A stretch of DNA of 64,000 bases from Mesorhizobium waimense. GTDB lineage: Bacteria > Pseudomonadota > Alphaproteobacteria > Rhizobiales > Rhizobiaceae. The notes beneath the pieces are model-generated. The model made no database searches. It saw nothing but the letters and a program-made list of their open reading frames with translations, and was not told the origin of the DNA. The stretch covers positions 33,376-97,375 of the forward strand of contig NZ_QZWZ01000024.1 of NCBI RefSeq assembly GCF_003601975.1. The letters run 5' to 3'. Made by a program: the position numbers and the translations under genes. Below are positions 10,101 through 17,953 of this stretch, piece after piece (the first letter of the stretch is position 1; each line of letters begins with the position of its first letter).

Positions 10101-10788
10101 GGGGCTTTCGGGCACTGGGCCAAAGGCCGGCGGTCCGCACTATCTGAGGCGCTTCCGCAAGGGGCCGGAGGCTGGCACGCACCTCGAGGACGGAAACAAG
10201 GTGACGGCGACCGAACTTGCCGACAATCTGCCCGATCCGACGCTAGGCGGCTGGTCGACGCGGCCCGACCGCGTCGCCATCCTGCGCAAGCATCTGCGCG
10301 GCAAGGGTGCTGCGGCCATCGGGGCTGCCGCCAGCATCGATTTCGGCCAGGTCGACCTGTCCGGGCCGACCGGCGAAGCCAACACGCTGTCGCTGGCTCC
10401 GCGCGGCCGGGTGCTGTGCCTCGGTCCCGATCACGATACGCTGCTGGCGCAGGCGATCCAGGCACTGGCCGCCGGCAACGCGGTGCTGGCGGTCGCGCCC
10501 GGCGCACCGGCGGCACTGTCGGCGCTGACCGGCAAAGGGTTGCCGCTTGCCGCCATCGACGGCCGGCCGGACCCCGTCGAAGCCCGCTCGCTGCGCGTCG
10601 ACGTCGTCGCCTTCTCCGGCACGCCCGAGGCCGCGCGTATCGTGCGCAAGGTCATCGCAGCGCGCAGCGGCCCGATCGTGCCTTTGATCAGCGAGGTGCT
10701 CAACCCCGCGGCTTATGCACATGAGCGTGCCGTCTGCGTCGACACCACGGCAGCGGGCGGCAATGCCAGCCTGCTGGCGGCCGCCTAG
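7177..10788 (+). CDS. putA: Bifunctional proline dehydrogenase / glutamate-semialdehyde dehydrogenase
   Basis: The 1203-residue PutA oxidises proline to glutamate in two steps. The FAD-dependent proline dehydrogenase domain covers roughly residues 130-480, with RLVKGAYWDTE near 340 and the YAPVGAHSDLLAYL and RRLLENGANSSF segments. The NAD-dependent aldehyde dehydrogenase domain covers about 520-990, with TPWNFP-like SPWNFPL near 670, the catalytic glutamate E775 in AETGG and the cysteine C809 in GQRC. About 200 C-terminal residues form the extra domain of long PutA proteins. No N-terminal ribbon-helix-helix is present, fitting control by the divergent putR. ATG 7177 has AGGA just upstream; the GTG at 7135 is less likely. 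Confidence 0.93.
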   Translation: MPALDAIRQQIRANYLPDEDQAVKRLSEATELSTKDRNAISARAADLVRAVRGSSDPRLMEVFLSAYGLSTKEGVALMCLAEALLRVPDTETMDDLIADKIAPHDWSAHSGGSSSIFVNASTWALMLTGRVLDEGEGGIEGTLRSMVRRLGEPVIRKAVAAAMREMGEQFVLGRSIAEAVKRGRPMTQKGYLYSFDMLGEAARTEADALRYHKAYADAISSLDSGSNGPDIRQNHGISVKLSALHPRYEVAQKEKMLPVMAERLLSLALAARHSRMGLNIDAEEADRLDLSLDVIERVLAEPELAGWNGFGVVVQAYGPRAAFVIDWLYALARKYDRTIMVRLVKGAYWDTEIKRAQTLGLDGYPVFTRKANTDVSYMACAKKLLSMTDRIYPQFATHNAHTVAAILSMATNRDAFEFQRLHGMGEALHETVRQAEGTRCRIYAPVGAHSDLLAYLVRRLLENGANSSFVHQLTDEEVEPEDIARDPLETVERQGPAANPAIARPFAIFGGGRRNSRGFDITDTVTLAAIEKAKAEFAGSDRWHAKPITRAAGYGKQRPVTNPAKPDEVVGSVHEADAKQVATAVRIAVEAQPAWAKRPAAERAAILNRAADLYEANAVEFFALATREAGKSLADGVAEVREAVDFLRYYAAEAVNAEAGTQARGAIVCISPWNFPLAIFTGQIAAALVTGNSVIAKPAEQTPLIAFRAVEMLRQAGVPEDVIQLLPGDGPSVGGPLTADPRIAGVCFTGSTEVAKLIEKQLAETAAPDAMLIAETGGLNAMIVDSTALPEQAVRDILASAFQSAGQRCSALRVLYVQKDVEKKMLEMLKGAMEALNLGNPWQISTDVGPVIDDEAQASIRDYCTKMGLQGRLIAKLEAPNDGRFVAPHVFRVKGIEEMEREVFGPVLHVATFDADEIDAVIAAINRKGYGLTFGLHTRIEGRAQHFVDGIHAGNIYVNRNQIGAVVGSQPFGGEGLSGTGPKAGGPHYLRRFRKGPEAGTHLEDGNKVTATELADNLPDPTLGGWSTRPDRVAILRKHLRGKGAAAIGAAASIDFGQVDLSGPTGEANTLSLAPRGRVLCLGPDHDTLLAQAIQALAAGNAVLAVAPGAPAALSALTGKGLPLAAIDGRPDPVEARSLRVDVVAFSGTPEAARIVRKVIAARSGPIVPLISEVLNPAAYAHERAVCVDTTAAGGNASLLAAA

Positions 10789-10878
10789 GTTTTCGTACTT
10801 CGCTCACCTGCATCCAGTTGCAAAGGAAAAGCTGCCGGATGAACATGGGTGGCAATTCGAGCGGGCGAGGCCGATCAG

Positions 10879-11937
10879 ATGGAAGACACGTCCCCTCCGT
10901 TTGAGCTGCCGCGCGTGGCGGTGGTCATCACCTGCTACAATTACCGCCTATACGTCGAACAGGCGATCCGCTCGGTGTTGGCGCAGACCTACCGGAACTG
11001 GGATTGCGTCATCGTTGACGATGCCTCGACCGACGGCTCGGCCGAACATGTCCGCGAACTCCTCCAGACGATTGGCGACTCGCGCCTGCGGCTGCTCGCG
11101 CGCTCGGAGAATGGCGGGCAGATCGCGGGATTTCGCGATGGCTTTGCGGCGACCGACGCGCCTTTCGTTGCATTCCTCGATGCCGACGACATCTGGCTGC
11201 CGAATTTCTTGCTTGCGCATCTGTCTGCGCATCTGAACGCGACGCGATCGGCATCGCTATCCAGCTCCGATGTTTTCTTCATCGACAGCGAGCGGACCTT
11301 GCTCGCGAGCACCTATGTCATGCTGCGCAAGCCGCGACCGGAACCGGAGGCGGCCGGGATCGGCATTCCAGCCTTCAGGCAGCTTGGCGCGATGGCTGGC
11401 GAGCTTGCCCATCAATCGGACCATCCGGTGACCTATTTCGGACCCGGCGCCTATGGCTGGATGTGGGCGCCGACCTCGTCGATGGTTTTCCGGCGCGGTG
11501 CGCTGGAACCAGTTCTGGCGTTCCCGTTTCGGGTGAAGACAGGGACCGACTATTTTGCCGCGACATGCGCGCATCTGGCCGCTGGCAGCCTGATCCTGTC
11601 CGAGAGCCTCGGCCTCTATCGCCTGCATGGCGGCAACGCGTCGGCCGGCGCTGCCTATGCCGGTGGCCATGTGCAGCAATCGCCGCCCTATCTTGCCCAC
11701 GACGCGACGATGGGCGCGGATGTCCTCGACTATGTGCTGGCCCATGCGGAGCGGCTGCGCGCCATCAACGGCAGGGATTTCGTGCCCGGGTTCATGGCGC
11801 AGCACGTCAGGCGGTTCGGAACTCTGGCCGCCGATCCCCGGCTGATGCCGTTTCTCGGTCGCAAGAACCGCTGGCGACAGCTGCGCAAGCGCTTCGCGCG
11901 GAGAGTGCGGCAGCTGTTCGGTGAGGCGCCACGCTGA
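10879..11937 (+). CDS. Family 2 glycosyltransferase
   Basis: The 352-residue protein has a GT-A fold start (VAVVITCYNY), the nucleotide-binding aspartates in VIVDDASTDGS near residue 45 and the metal-binding DAD in FLDADDIWLP near residue 100. It resembles family 2 enzymes that transfer sugars to surface polysaccharide or lipid acceptors in the cytoplasm. No other polysaccharide genes are nearby, so neither donor nor acceptor can be named. The ATG at 10879 is chosen; an in-frame GTG at 10849 would add ten residues without homologous character. The gene is an orphan about 90 bp after putA and converges with the heme-arm operon. Confidence 0.8.
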   Translation: MEDTSPPFELPRVAVVITCYNYRLYVEQAIRSVLAQTYRNWDCVIVDDASTDGSAEHVRELLQTIGDSRLRLLARSENGGQIAGFRDGFAATDAPFVAFLDADDIWLPNFLLAHLSAHLNATRSASLSSSDVFFIDSERTLLASTYVMLRKPRPEPEAAGIGIPAFRQLGAMAGELAHQSDHPVTYFGPGAYGWMWAPTSSMVFRRGALEPVLAFPFRVKTGTDYFAATCAHLAAGSLILSESLGLYRLHGGNASAGAAYAGGHVQQSPPYLAHDATMGADVLDYVLAHAERLRAINGRDFVPGFMAQHVRRFGTLAADPRLMPFLGRKNRWRQLRKRFARRVRQLFGEAPR

Positions 11938-11958
11938 CACGGGTTGCCCGGCGAAGCT

Positions 11959-12328
11959 TCAGATCTCCTCGGGCGCGCAGCCGAATTTCAGCAAATTGCC
12001 GTGCGGGTCCCGGACGTAGAACTCCTTCATGTTCCATAGCCGCACTTGAACGGGCTGAGCTTCTCGACCCGGCGCGCCGAAAATTCGGCATGCAACGCCG
12101 GCACCTCGCCACCCCTGATGTAGCAGGACGAAACTTCAGGCAGTTTGCGGTCGTCGCTCCTCCAGAAATGGATCTCGATTTCGCCGCGGCGAACGATCAG
12201 ATATTTGTCCATCTCCGGCCCGAGATGCCGAAACCGAGCTCGTCGCTATAGAAATCGCGCGTTGCCGCGATGTCGGGCGAGGGCAGGACAGGAATACTGC
12301 GCGCGGGATCCTCAGCAGGCGTTCCCAA
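11959..12328 (-). pseudogene. Frameshifted VOC (glyoxalase/bleomycin-resistance fold) protein
   Basis: Reading three frames in turn on the minus strand restores a small VOC-family protein of about 120 residues. The first part runs from a TTG at 12328 (IPVLPSPDIAATRDFYSDELGFG) to about 12222, the second (MDKYLIVRRGEIEIHFW) to about 12040, and the last (MKEFYVRDPHGNLLKFGC) to the stop at 11959. Each junction needs one added base, at the GGGCCGG near 12222 and the TTCAAGTGC near 12042. The vicinal-oxygen-chelate pattern, ending in the DPxGNxLxF motif, is clear. It starts two bases after the heme monooxygenase stop, so it was the last gene of that operon. Decay and sequencing error are both possible. 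Confidence 0.75.
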
Positions 12329-12329
12329 C

Positions 12330-12644
12330 TCAGGCGCCCTCGACGACGGAAAAGCCCTCGAATTGCGGATGGCCGAGATAATGCACCTTCGATGTGCCGG
12401 TATTGCGGTGCGCGGCGCGGAAATTCTCGGACTTGGTCCAGGCGACGAAATCCTCATGGCTTGCCCACACCGTGTGCGAGGCAAAGAGCGTGTAGCCTTC
12501 CGCTTCGTTGACCGGGCCGCGCAGCAGATGGAATTCCCTGAAACCTTGCATATCCGAAAGGCTGGAGTCGCGGTTCTTCCAGACGTCCTCGAAGGCGGTT
12601 TCCGAGCCGTTCTGGACCTTGAAGCGGTTCATGGCGATGTACAT
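12330..12644 (-). CDS. IsdG-type heme-degrading monooxygenase (HmuQ/HmuD-like)
   Basis: The 104-residue protein is a ferredoxin-like ABM/IsdG-fold monooxygenase. MYIAMNRFKV, FREFHLLRGP, YTLFASHTVWASHEDFVAWTKS and the late YLGHPQFEGF follow the rhizobial HmuQ/HmuD heme oxygenases. These open heme to release iron in the cytoplasm. Family knowledge plus the location, downstream of tonB and the heme receptor on the same strand, supports that role. An antibiotic-biosynthesis monooxygenase label from domain searches would be the generic name. A 66-bp gap separates it from the upstream tonB, with GGAA just before the ATG. Confidence 0.82.
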   Translation of the reverse strand: MYIAMNRFKVQNGSETAFEDVWKNRDSSLSDMQGFREFHLLRGPVNEAEGYTLFASHTVWASHEDFVAWTKSENFRAAHRNTGTSKVHYLGHPQFEGFSVVEGA

Positions 12645-12710
12645 TGGGTTCCTTTCGGGATTGCGAATTGTGCTGTTTGATGGAGGTCTGAAACGGCGAG
12701 GCCGAGGCTC

Positions 12711-13826
12711 TTAAAACGGACCGATCCGCGCCTTGAACACCCAACTTGACTTGCCAGTTTCGGGTGGAATGGGAGGGAACGGGGCTTGCTGACGCACCAA
12801 TGTCAAAGCGAATTGATCAAGCTCGGCGGAACCTGAACTCTCGGCAAGCTGCAAGTCGCTGATGCTGCCGTCGGCCATGACGACAAAAACGACCCTGGCA
12901 TTGTTGCGAGCCTTCGCTTGCACGGATTTCGAAACGCGACGATTGGCGCGGGCAAGCTTCTTCTGAATTTCACCGCTGTAACGGGATTCCATCGCATTGC
13001 CGGCCGCGGCCTGCTTTTTGCCCTTGCTGGAAATCACTGCCTGGTCGCGTTCCTTGCCATCTGCCGCGCCGCGCGAATCGTTTGTTTTGCTTGTTCCTCC
13101 AAGCCCGGCTGTTGCGCTTGGCCTCGCGCTCGGGACCGGTGGCTGCCCGATATCAGCTGGCGGCGCCTCGGTGCTTTGCGTCTGGATCGCAGGCGATGCC
13201 GGCGGTTCGCTGCTTGCAACGACATTCTGGTCGTCCTGGCGCGGGGTGGCGGCCGTCAGTATTTCCGGAGCATCCGTTGGTTGTTTGGCGGCTTCCAGTG
13301 GCGGCTTAGGCGCCGCCGCCTCCTTTGCTGGTTGAGGCGTGTCTTTTGGCGGCGTGGGTTGAACGGCCTCAGGCTTGGCTGGTCGCGGGTCGGGCACCAA
13401 GGTAACGTCCATCACGTCGGGTGCCTTGCCATCCAGGGCGCTGCCGACCACGTCAGCGCCTGATTGATCGGCGCCTTCGGCCTGTATTGCATCCCTGGAA
13501 TCGAATGTCCCGGCGGGTGTGATCAGAAATACCGCCGCAGCAGCGGCATGGAGCAGGCAGGAGGCGATGATCGCCACCGTCCATTTGCGGTTCCAGGGTG
13601 ATGGCCGCGCGGGTGCAATCGGCTCGGCCGGCGGGATCGCCAGCTCGCTGCCGGCGTTGGGGAGGGGGCTGATTTCCTGCATGTCTCGCGGCGAGAACTG
13701 CCGCGAGCGAGGTGGTATTGTCAAATCAAGATCAATTGCCGCACGTAGCTGGGTAAAGAAGCGGGGCAGTAGCCAGGCAACAGTATTTCGGGCGAGGGCG
13801 GGTTCCAGTCCTGGCGCGCATAGCAT
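12711..13826 (-). CDS. tonB: TonB-family energy transducer (second copy)
   Basis: The 371-residue protein has an unusual cytoplasmic N-terminus of about 80 residues, one membrane anchor near residues 82-102 (WTVAIIASCLLHAAAAAVFLI), a long proline/alanine-rich linker and a C-terminal TonB domain (ARVVFVVMADGSISDLQL, then PFPPIPPETGKSSWVF). TonB passes the proton-motive force from ExbBD to outer-membrane receptors. Its layout and several local motifs (EGADQSG just after the anchor, PFPPIP near the end) repeat in the gene directly upstream, so the two are paralogues from a tandem duplication. The start ATG lies five bases after the upstream stop. No exbB or exbD is in the window. Confidence 0.85.
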   Translation of the reverse strand: MLCAPGLEPALARNTVAWLLPRFFTQLRAAIDLDLTIPPRSRQFSPRDMQEISPLPNAGSELAIPPAEPIAPARPSPWNRKWTVAIIASCLLHAAAAAVFLITPAGTFDSRDAIQAEGADQSGADVVGSALDGKAPDVMDVTLVPDPRPAKPEAVQPTPPKDTPQPAKEAAAPKPPLEAAKQPTDAPEILTAATPRQDDQNVVASSEPPASPAIQTQSTEAPPADIGQPPVPSARPSATAGLGGTSKTNDSRGAADGKERDQAVISSKGKKQAAAGNAMESRYSGEIQKKLARANRRVSKSVQAKARNNARVVFVVMADGSISDLQLAESSGSAELDQFALTLVRQQAPFPPIPPETGKSSWVFKARIGPF

Positions 13827-13831
13827 CCGGA

Positions 13832-15184
13832 TCAGCGCGCAATGCCGAGCGGCAAGGTAAACGCCCAGCTCGATCGGCCGGCATCCGCCGGGATGGGGGG
13901 GAAGGGGGCTGCGCGGCGTATGACCGCGAGCGCCGCCGCATCGAGTTCAGGTGAGCCGGAACTGCGTGCGACGCGGATGCCGACGACCCCGCCACTCGCG
14001 CTGACGACGAAGGTCACCTGCACATCGTTGCGCGCCTTCGCCCGCGCGGAACGCGGAATGCCGCGCAACGCACGCCGCAGTTTGGCGGCCACCTTGCCCG
14101 GATAGTTGGATACGGACGCATTGCCAACGCCGGATTTTCCGCCCTGGCTTTTGCTTGTAGTCTTGCCGTCGGCCTCACCCTCGGCGACGCCGCGCCTGGC
14201 GTCGGCCTCATTCTGGCCGCCGGAGCCGGAGCTGGCCTGCTTGGCGGTTGCCTTTTCCACTTCCTTCTGCGCGCTAGCCTGTTTCTTTTGTGCTTCAGCC
14301 TTCTGCGCCTTCTTGGTCGGCTTTTTCGCAGGCTCGGCTTTCCTGGGTTTCGCAGTCTGGGGCTTCTTTTCCGCAGAGGCCGGTCGCGGCTCCGCCTCGG
14401 TCTGGACCTTTTCGGAGGTTTCGACGGGTGGCGTTTTCTCGGGAGCTGCCTCGGCTGCTTCGCTTGTCGATTGCTCCGCGGGCTTCTGAACGGTGTTGTC
14501 GTCTTCGACCGGCTGCAGCTGATCGACCGCCAGGATCTCGGGCAAGGGATTGACGATCGCGGCCGTCGCCGGCTCGTCGGGGACAGGATCGACTCGGTCG
14601 GGTATGGAAGCGGGCCGATCCGGTGCCTCCCGCAGAGGCTCCAGCGTCGCCGTGCCCGGCGTCTCTGCTTCGGTGGCTTCGACCGGCTGGGTCGTTTCCG
14701 TCGCCGCGATCGGTTGCGCTTCCACAGTCTGCACTGGCTTTGGATCGAGCATGGTGACCAGCGTCACCTTGGTCGCCTCCGGCGGGGCTTGCGTCATGTC
14801 GCCGGCCGCCGACTGGTCCTCCGGCGCGTTGCCGAGCAGCATGATGCCGGACTGGTCGGCGCCCTCGATCAGAACGGGCTCATCGCCTGTGGCAAGGAGA
14901 GACATTGCCGCCGCCGCGTGAAGGATGCAGGAGAAAACCACAGCGGCTTTCCATTTGTGCCTTGGCTGCCGTGTCCGCGTGACGCCCAGCGGCTCGGCCG
15001 GTGTCGAGGTCAGCTCACCGCTGGTATCGGCGATATAGTTTTTCTCCGGCGTGTCGCGGAGCGAAGACTGCAGCGAGCCGTGCGGAATGGTGAAATCGGG
15101 ATCGTCCGGCTCCTGCGGCAATACAAAAGGCCCGGCCAGGGGCCAGGCCATGGTGCTTTGGGAGAATACCGGCTCCAGCCCCAC
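13832..15184 (-). CDS. tonB: TonB-family energy transducer (first copy)
   Basis: A 450-residue TonB protein: cytoplasmic tail of about 80 residues, membrane anchor (AAVVFSCILHAAAAMSLLA), a long acidic and then lysine-rich periplasmic linker (KPQTAKPRKAEPAKKPTKKAQ region) and a C-terminal TonB domain (VQVTFVVSASGGVVGIRVARSS, PFPPIPADAGRSSWAF). GTG 15184 is the start, nine bases after the stop of the small secreted protein. It is longer than the following paralogue because of its extended linker. Position between heme receptor and heme monooxygenase suggests it powers heme uptake; which of the two TonBs serves HmuR is not evident. Confidence 0.87.
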   Translation of the reverse strand: MGLEPVFSQSTMAWPLAGPFVLPQEPDDPDFTIPHGSLQSSLRDTPEKNYIADTSGELTSTPAEPLGVTRTRQPRHKWKAAVVFSCILHAAAAMSLLATGDEPVLIEGADQSGIMLLGNAPEDQSAAGDMTQAPPEATKVTLVTMLDPKPVQTVEAQPIAATETTQPVEATEAETPGTATLEPLREAPDRPASIPDRVDPVPDEPATAAIVNPLPEILAVDQLQPVEDDNTVQKPAEQSTSEAAEAAPEKTPPVETSEKVQTEAEPRPASAEKKPQTAKPRKAEPAKKPTKKAQKAEAQKKQASAQKEVEKATAKQASSGSGGQNEADARRGVAEGEADGKTTSKSQGGKSGVGNASVSNYPGKVAAKLRRALRGIPRSARAKARNDVQVTFVVSASGGVVGIRVARSSGSPELDAAALAVIRRAAPFPPIPADAGRSSWAFTLPLGIAR

Positions 15185-15193
15185 GTCGCACCC

Positions 15194-15640
15194 TCACAGG
15201 CCGAAGGCGATGCCGGTCTTGGTCGCGGTCTTCAGGCTGCGCAGGCATGTGGCCGGCTCGACGCCGGCGCCCACGCACTCCGTCGCGCTATTGATCAGCA
15301 CGCGGCCGAGCTTGGCACAATCGGTGCCGGCGAGATCGAAACGCGTCACCTTGGTCTTGCCGGCCGGCAGGTCCTTGAAATCAAGGACGGTCAGCCGGTC
15401 GACCACGCCCGCATCGTTGAACAATGCGATCTCGAACGCCGCCTTGGAAAGGTCGGCGCCGAGATTGTTGGCAACCACGAATGTCAGCCGGCAACCCTTG
15501 TCGGAGGGTTGCGCGCCGTTGAGCTCGAGGGAGAGCCCCTGGCCCGGCGCGGTGCCCTCGGCATGCGCTGGGCCGACCACGGCGGCGACGACAGTCGCCG
15601 CGCTTAGGATGTGCGTCATAGCCGCCGTGATTTTCATCAT
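15194..15640 (-). CDS. Small secreted protein of the heme-uptake operon
   Basis: I do not recognise this 148-residue protein. It opens with MMKITAAMTHILSAATVVAAVVGPAHA, a standard Sec signal peptide, so the mature protein of about 120 residues should be periplasmic. It has four cysteines in the mature part (KGCRL, TDCAKL, ATECVG, ATCLRS), enough for two disulfides, and a beta-rich pattern (LTFVVANNLGADLSKAAFEIALFND). The start lies two bases after the receptor stop and the next stop is nine bases before tonB, so it is firmly inside the operon. A role in handling heme or the receptor-TonB complex is a guess from position only. Confidence 0.75.
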   Translation of the reverse strand: MMKITAAMTHILSAATVVAAVVGPAHAEGTAPGQGLSLELNGAQPSDKGCRLTFVVANNLGADLSKAAFEIALFNDAGVVDRLTVLDFKDLPAGKTKVTRFDLAGTDCAKLGRVLINSATECVGAGVEPATCLRSLKTATKTGIAFGL

Positions 15641-15642
15641 TC

Positions 15643-17751
15643 TCACCAGTCCAGTTGTTTTGCCAATGTCAGCTTGAAGGTTCGGCCCTTGGCGTAGTCG
15701 AGCGCCAATGCGTCGCGGTAGTAGGCGTTGAAGATGTTGTTGATGCTGAACTGCGCCTGCCAGCCCTCGAACTGGCCGGATTGCGGCTTCCACGAGGTGA
15801 AGACGTCCACAGTGGTCCAGGCATCCGCCGTCTTCGGCAAAGCGACCGTGCCCTGAATGCTGTTTGGAGTCTCGAATGCGTGGGTCACGCGGCCGCCGAA
15901 CTCCAGGTCGCGATCCGGCAAGCGTCCGCCCAATGAAAACACGATCTTATGGGAGGGGATGGTCGTGAGCGGGTTGCCGTAGGTCGAGCCCGGAACCAAG
16001 TTCTCGCCCTTCACGCCCGTATAGGCAAGGTTGGCGAAGACGTAGTCCGAATCATAGGCACCCTCTACCTCGACGCCGTAGATTCGTGCCTTCCCTACAT
16101 TGTAGAAGTAGCTGGTGGCACCTGTTGCGGTCGTCTGGATGAGGTCTTTGAGGTCGTTGTAGAAGCCTGTGGTTTTCAAGCTCAGGGCATCGCCTTCCTG
16201 GAGGATATCGTTGCCGGAGATGGTGAAACCCGCCTCATAGTTGTTGGATTTTTCCTTTTTCAGGTCGAGGCTGATGCCCTTTGACCACGTATAGAGTTCG
16301 TCAAGCGTCGGCAGCCGTTCTGTATGGGCAATGGAGCCGAACACGCCGAAATTGTCGTTCAACTTGTAGAGCGCCGCGATCTTCGGCGACCACGCCTGAT
16401 CGTTGACGTCGACCGCGTTGCCAAGCGACTCGGCGGCTTCGCCGGGCTGGCGCCAGACGAAATCGCCGCGCATGCCGGCGATCAGCGTCAGTCTTTCGTT
16501 CCAGACATATTCGTTCTGCACGAACGCGCCGAGCTTGTTGTCGGTGCCTTCCGGATGGGTGTTGATGGCGTCACCGGTGCCGGTGACGAGCTGACTAACG
16601 CCGACGCGATCCTGATGGCTGGCCTGCAGGCCATAGGTCAGGAAATTCTGGTAGGATTCGCCGGTGAACTCGGACGTGTTCTGTAGGTTGGCTTGCCAGG
16701 TGCGGTAGCCGTAGTCCGCATTGATGATGTTCGAGAAGCCGCCCAGCGTGCCGTTGCGCTGTTCCACGGCCGTGTCGGAATAGGAGATGCTTGCCTTGAC
16801 GTCGAGCCAGGGATTGTCGCTGACCGGGTTCTCGTAGCTTAGGATCGCGGTGCTGTCGATGACATGGCGATCGACTGTGCCGAACACCGCCTGCGTGCCG
16901 GTCTGGGCGTAGGCCTGGTCGTCGGCATCGCTGTCCCAGCGCTGGTAGGAAAGCCGAACGGTCTGCTCGCTGTTGTCGCCAAATCGTGCCGTTCCCTTCA
17001 CAAGCCCCGACCAGGCCTTGAAATCGGAGCCGACAAGCTTTGTGTCGTTGCCCAGCGTGATCTCGTCGGAGGTGCGATAATTGCCCGTCGCGAGGAACTC
17101 CATATTGTCGTTGAGGCGGCGGGCGTAGATGGCTGAACCCAGCAGCCCATTGCCGTTGGTCTCATAGGAGCTCTTCAGCCGCAGCGCGTTGTCCTTGCCT
17201 TCCTTGAGGAAGTCGGAAGCGTCCTTGGTGACGAAATTGATGACGCCGCCGAGCGCGCCCGAGCCATAAAGCGTCGAAGAGGCGGGTCCGCGCAGCACTT
17301 CGACCTTCTTGTAGAGTTCGGGATCCGAGAAGAAGGAGCCCATCCGGTACTGCTCGTAGAATTTCTGCGCGCCATCGACATTGACGATGATGCGGGAGCC
17401 GTCGGCCGAGTTCTCGGTGGAGCCGATGCCGCGAATATTGAAGGCTTCGCCAAAGACACGTTCGCTGCCGACCATGGTTACGCCCGGTACGGATTTGAAC
17501 AGCCCGCCGGTCGTTTCGGCCTGCTCACGATCGATATCCTCCTGATTGAGAACCGTCACCGCCTGCGGGGTGTCGATGGCGATCTTTTCGGCGCCTGCAC
17601 CCAGTACGAGCCTCTGCAGCAGCGTCACGCGCCCCTTCTTTTCCGCTTCGTTCGTCTGCGTTCCCTGGGCTTTTGCGCCATGCATCCCAAAAAATACCGT
17701 CACCGCCGCTCCGCTCAGCAGAGCAGCCATATTCTTTGCCACCGGCCCCAT
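15643..17751 (-). CDS. hmuR: TonB-dependent outer-membrane heme receptor
   Basis: The 702-residue protein has a signal peptide, a plug domain with IDTPQAVTVLNQEDI and LRGPASSTLYGSGALGGVINF near residues 60-180, and a beta-barrel ending in an aromatic terminal strand (LTLAKQLDW). It resembles ShmR/HmuR-type rhizobial heme receptors. ATG 17751 has GGAG eight bases upstream; a TTG at 17778 is the only longer option. The FRAP box common in heme receptors appears altered: the equivalent stretch reads HTERLPTLDELY. Position opposite hmuPSTUV with an iron-responsive box between supports heme as the substrate. Confidence 0.87.
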   Translation of the reverse strand: MGPVAKNMAALLSGAAVTVFFGMHGAKAQGTQTNEAEKKGRVTLLQRLVLGAGAEKIAIDTPQAVTVLNQEDIDREQAETTGGLFKSVPGVTMVGSERVFGEAFNIRGIGSTENSADGSRIIVNVDGAQKFYEQYRMGSFFSDPELYKKVEVLRGPASSTLYGSGALGGVINFVTKDASDFLKEGKDNALRLKSSYETNGNGLLGSAIYARRLNDNMEFLATGNYRTSDEITLGNDTKLVGSDFKAWSGLVKGTARFGDNSEQTVRLSYQRWDSDADDQAYAQTGTQAVFGTVDRHVIDSTAILSYENPVSDNPWLDVKASISYSDTAVEQRNGTLGGFSNIINADYGYRTWQANLQNTSEFTGESYQNFLTYGLQASHQDRVGVSQLVTGTGDAINTHPEGTDNKLGAFVQNEYVWNERLTLIAGMRGDFVWRQPGEAAESLGNAVDVNDQAWSPKIAALYKLNDNFGVFGSIAHTERLPTLDELYTWSKGISLDLKKEKSNNYEAGFTISGNDILQEGDALSLKTTGFYNDLKDLIQTTATGATSYFYNVGKARIYGVEVEGAYDSDYVFANLAYTGVKGENLVPGSTYGNPLTTIPSHKIVFSLGGRLPDRDLEFGGRVTHAFETPNSIQGTVALPKTADAWTTVDVFTSWKPQSGQFEGWQAQFSINNIFNAYYRDALALDYAKGRTFKLTLAKQLDW

Positions 17752-17872
17752 CACCCCAACTCCAAATTCCAGGTTCAATGCTGGCTGGCGTGGCGCTCGC
17801 TAGCACTTTTCATCGTGTCCGGCATCTTAAATGTTGACTCATTTAGTCCGGTATTGCACTGACTAGTAAACA

Positions 17873-17887
17873 TGATTATTCGAGTCA
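17873..17887. promoter_or_regulatory. IRO box (RirA-type iron-responsive operator)
   Basis: TGA at 17873-17875, nine bases, then TCA at 17885-17887 fits the IRO-box pattern TGA-N9-TCA bound by RirA in Rhizobium. It sits in the 202-bp region between the divergent hmuR and hmuP start codons. On the minus strand TTGACT (17888-17883) overlaps the box and would serve as a -35 element for hmuR, so bound repressor would block polymerase. A partial second match (TGA-N9-TCC) lies near 17835. That rirA itself is in this locus makes the assignment coherent, but the pattern is short and could occur by chance. Confidence 0.6.
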
Positions 17888-17953
17888 AGAAATGAATCGG
17901 CATTCTACGCAGGCGCCCGGCCATGTGGCCGGCACAGGAAAGGGACCGAACAG

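Noticed and set aside
12330..12644. Enzyme of antibiotic biosynthesis
   Set aside because: The ABM fold name is generic; sequence pattern and operon position favour a heme-degrading monooxygenase.
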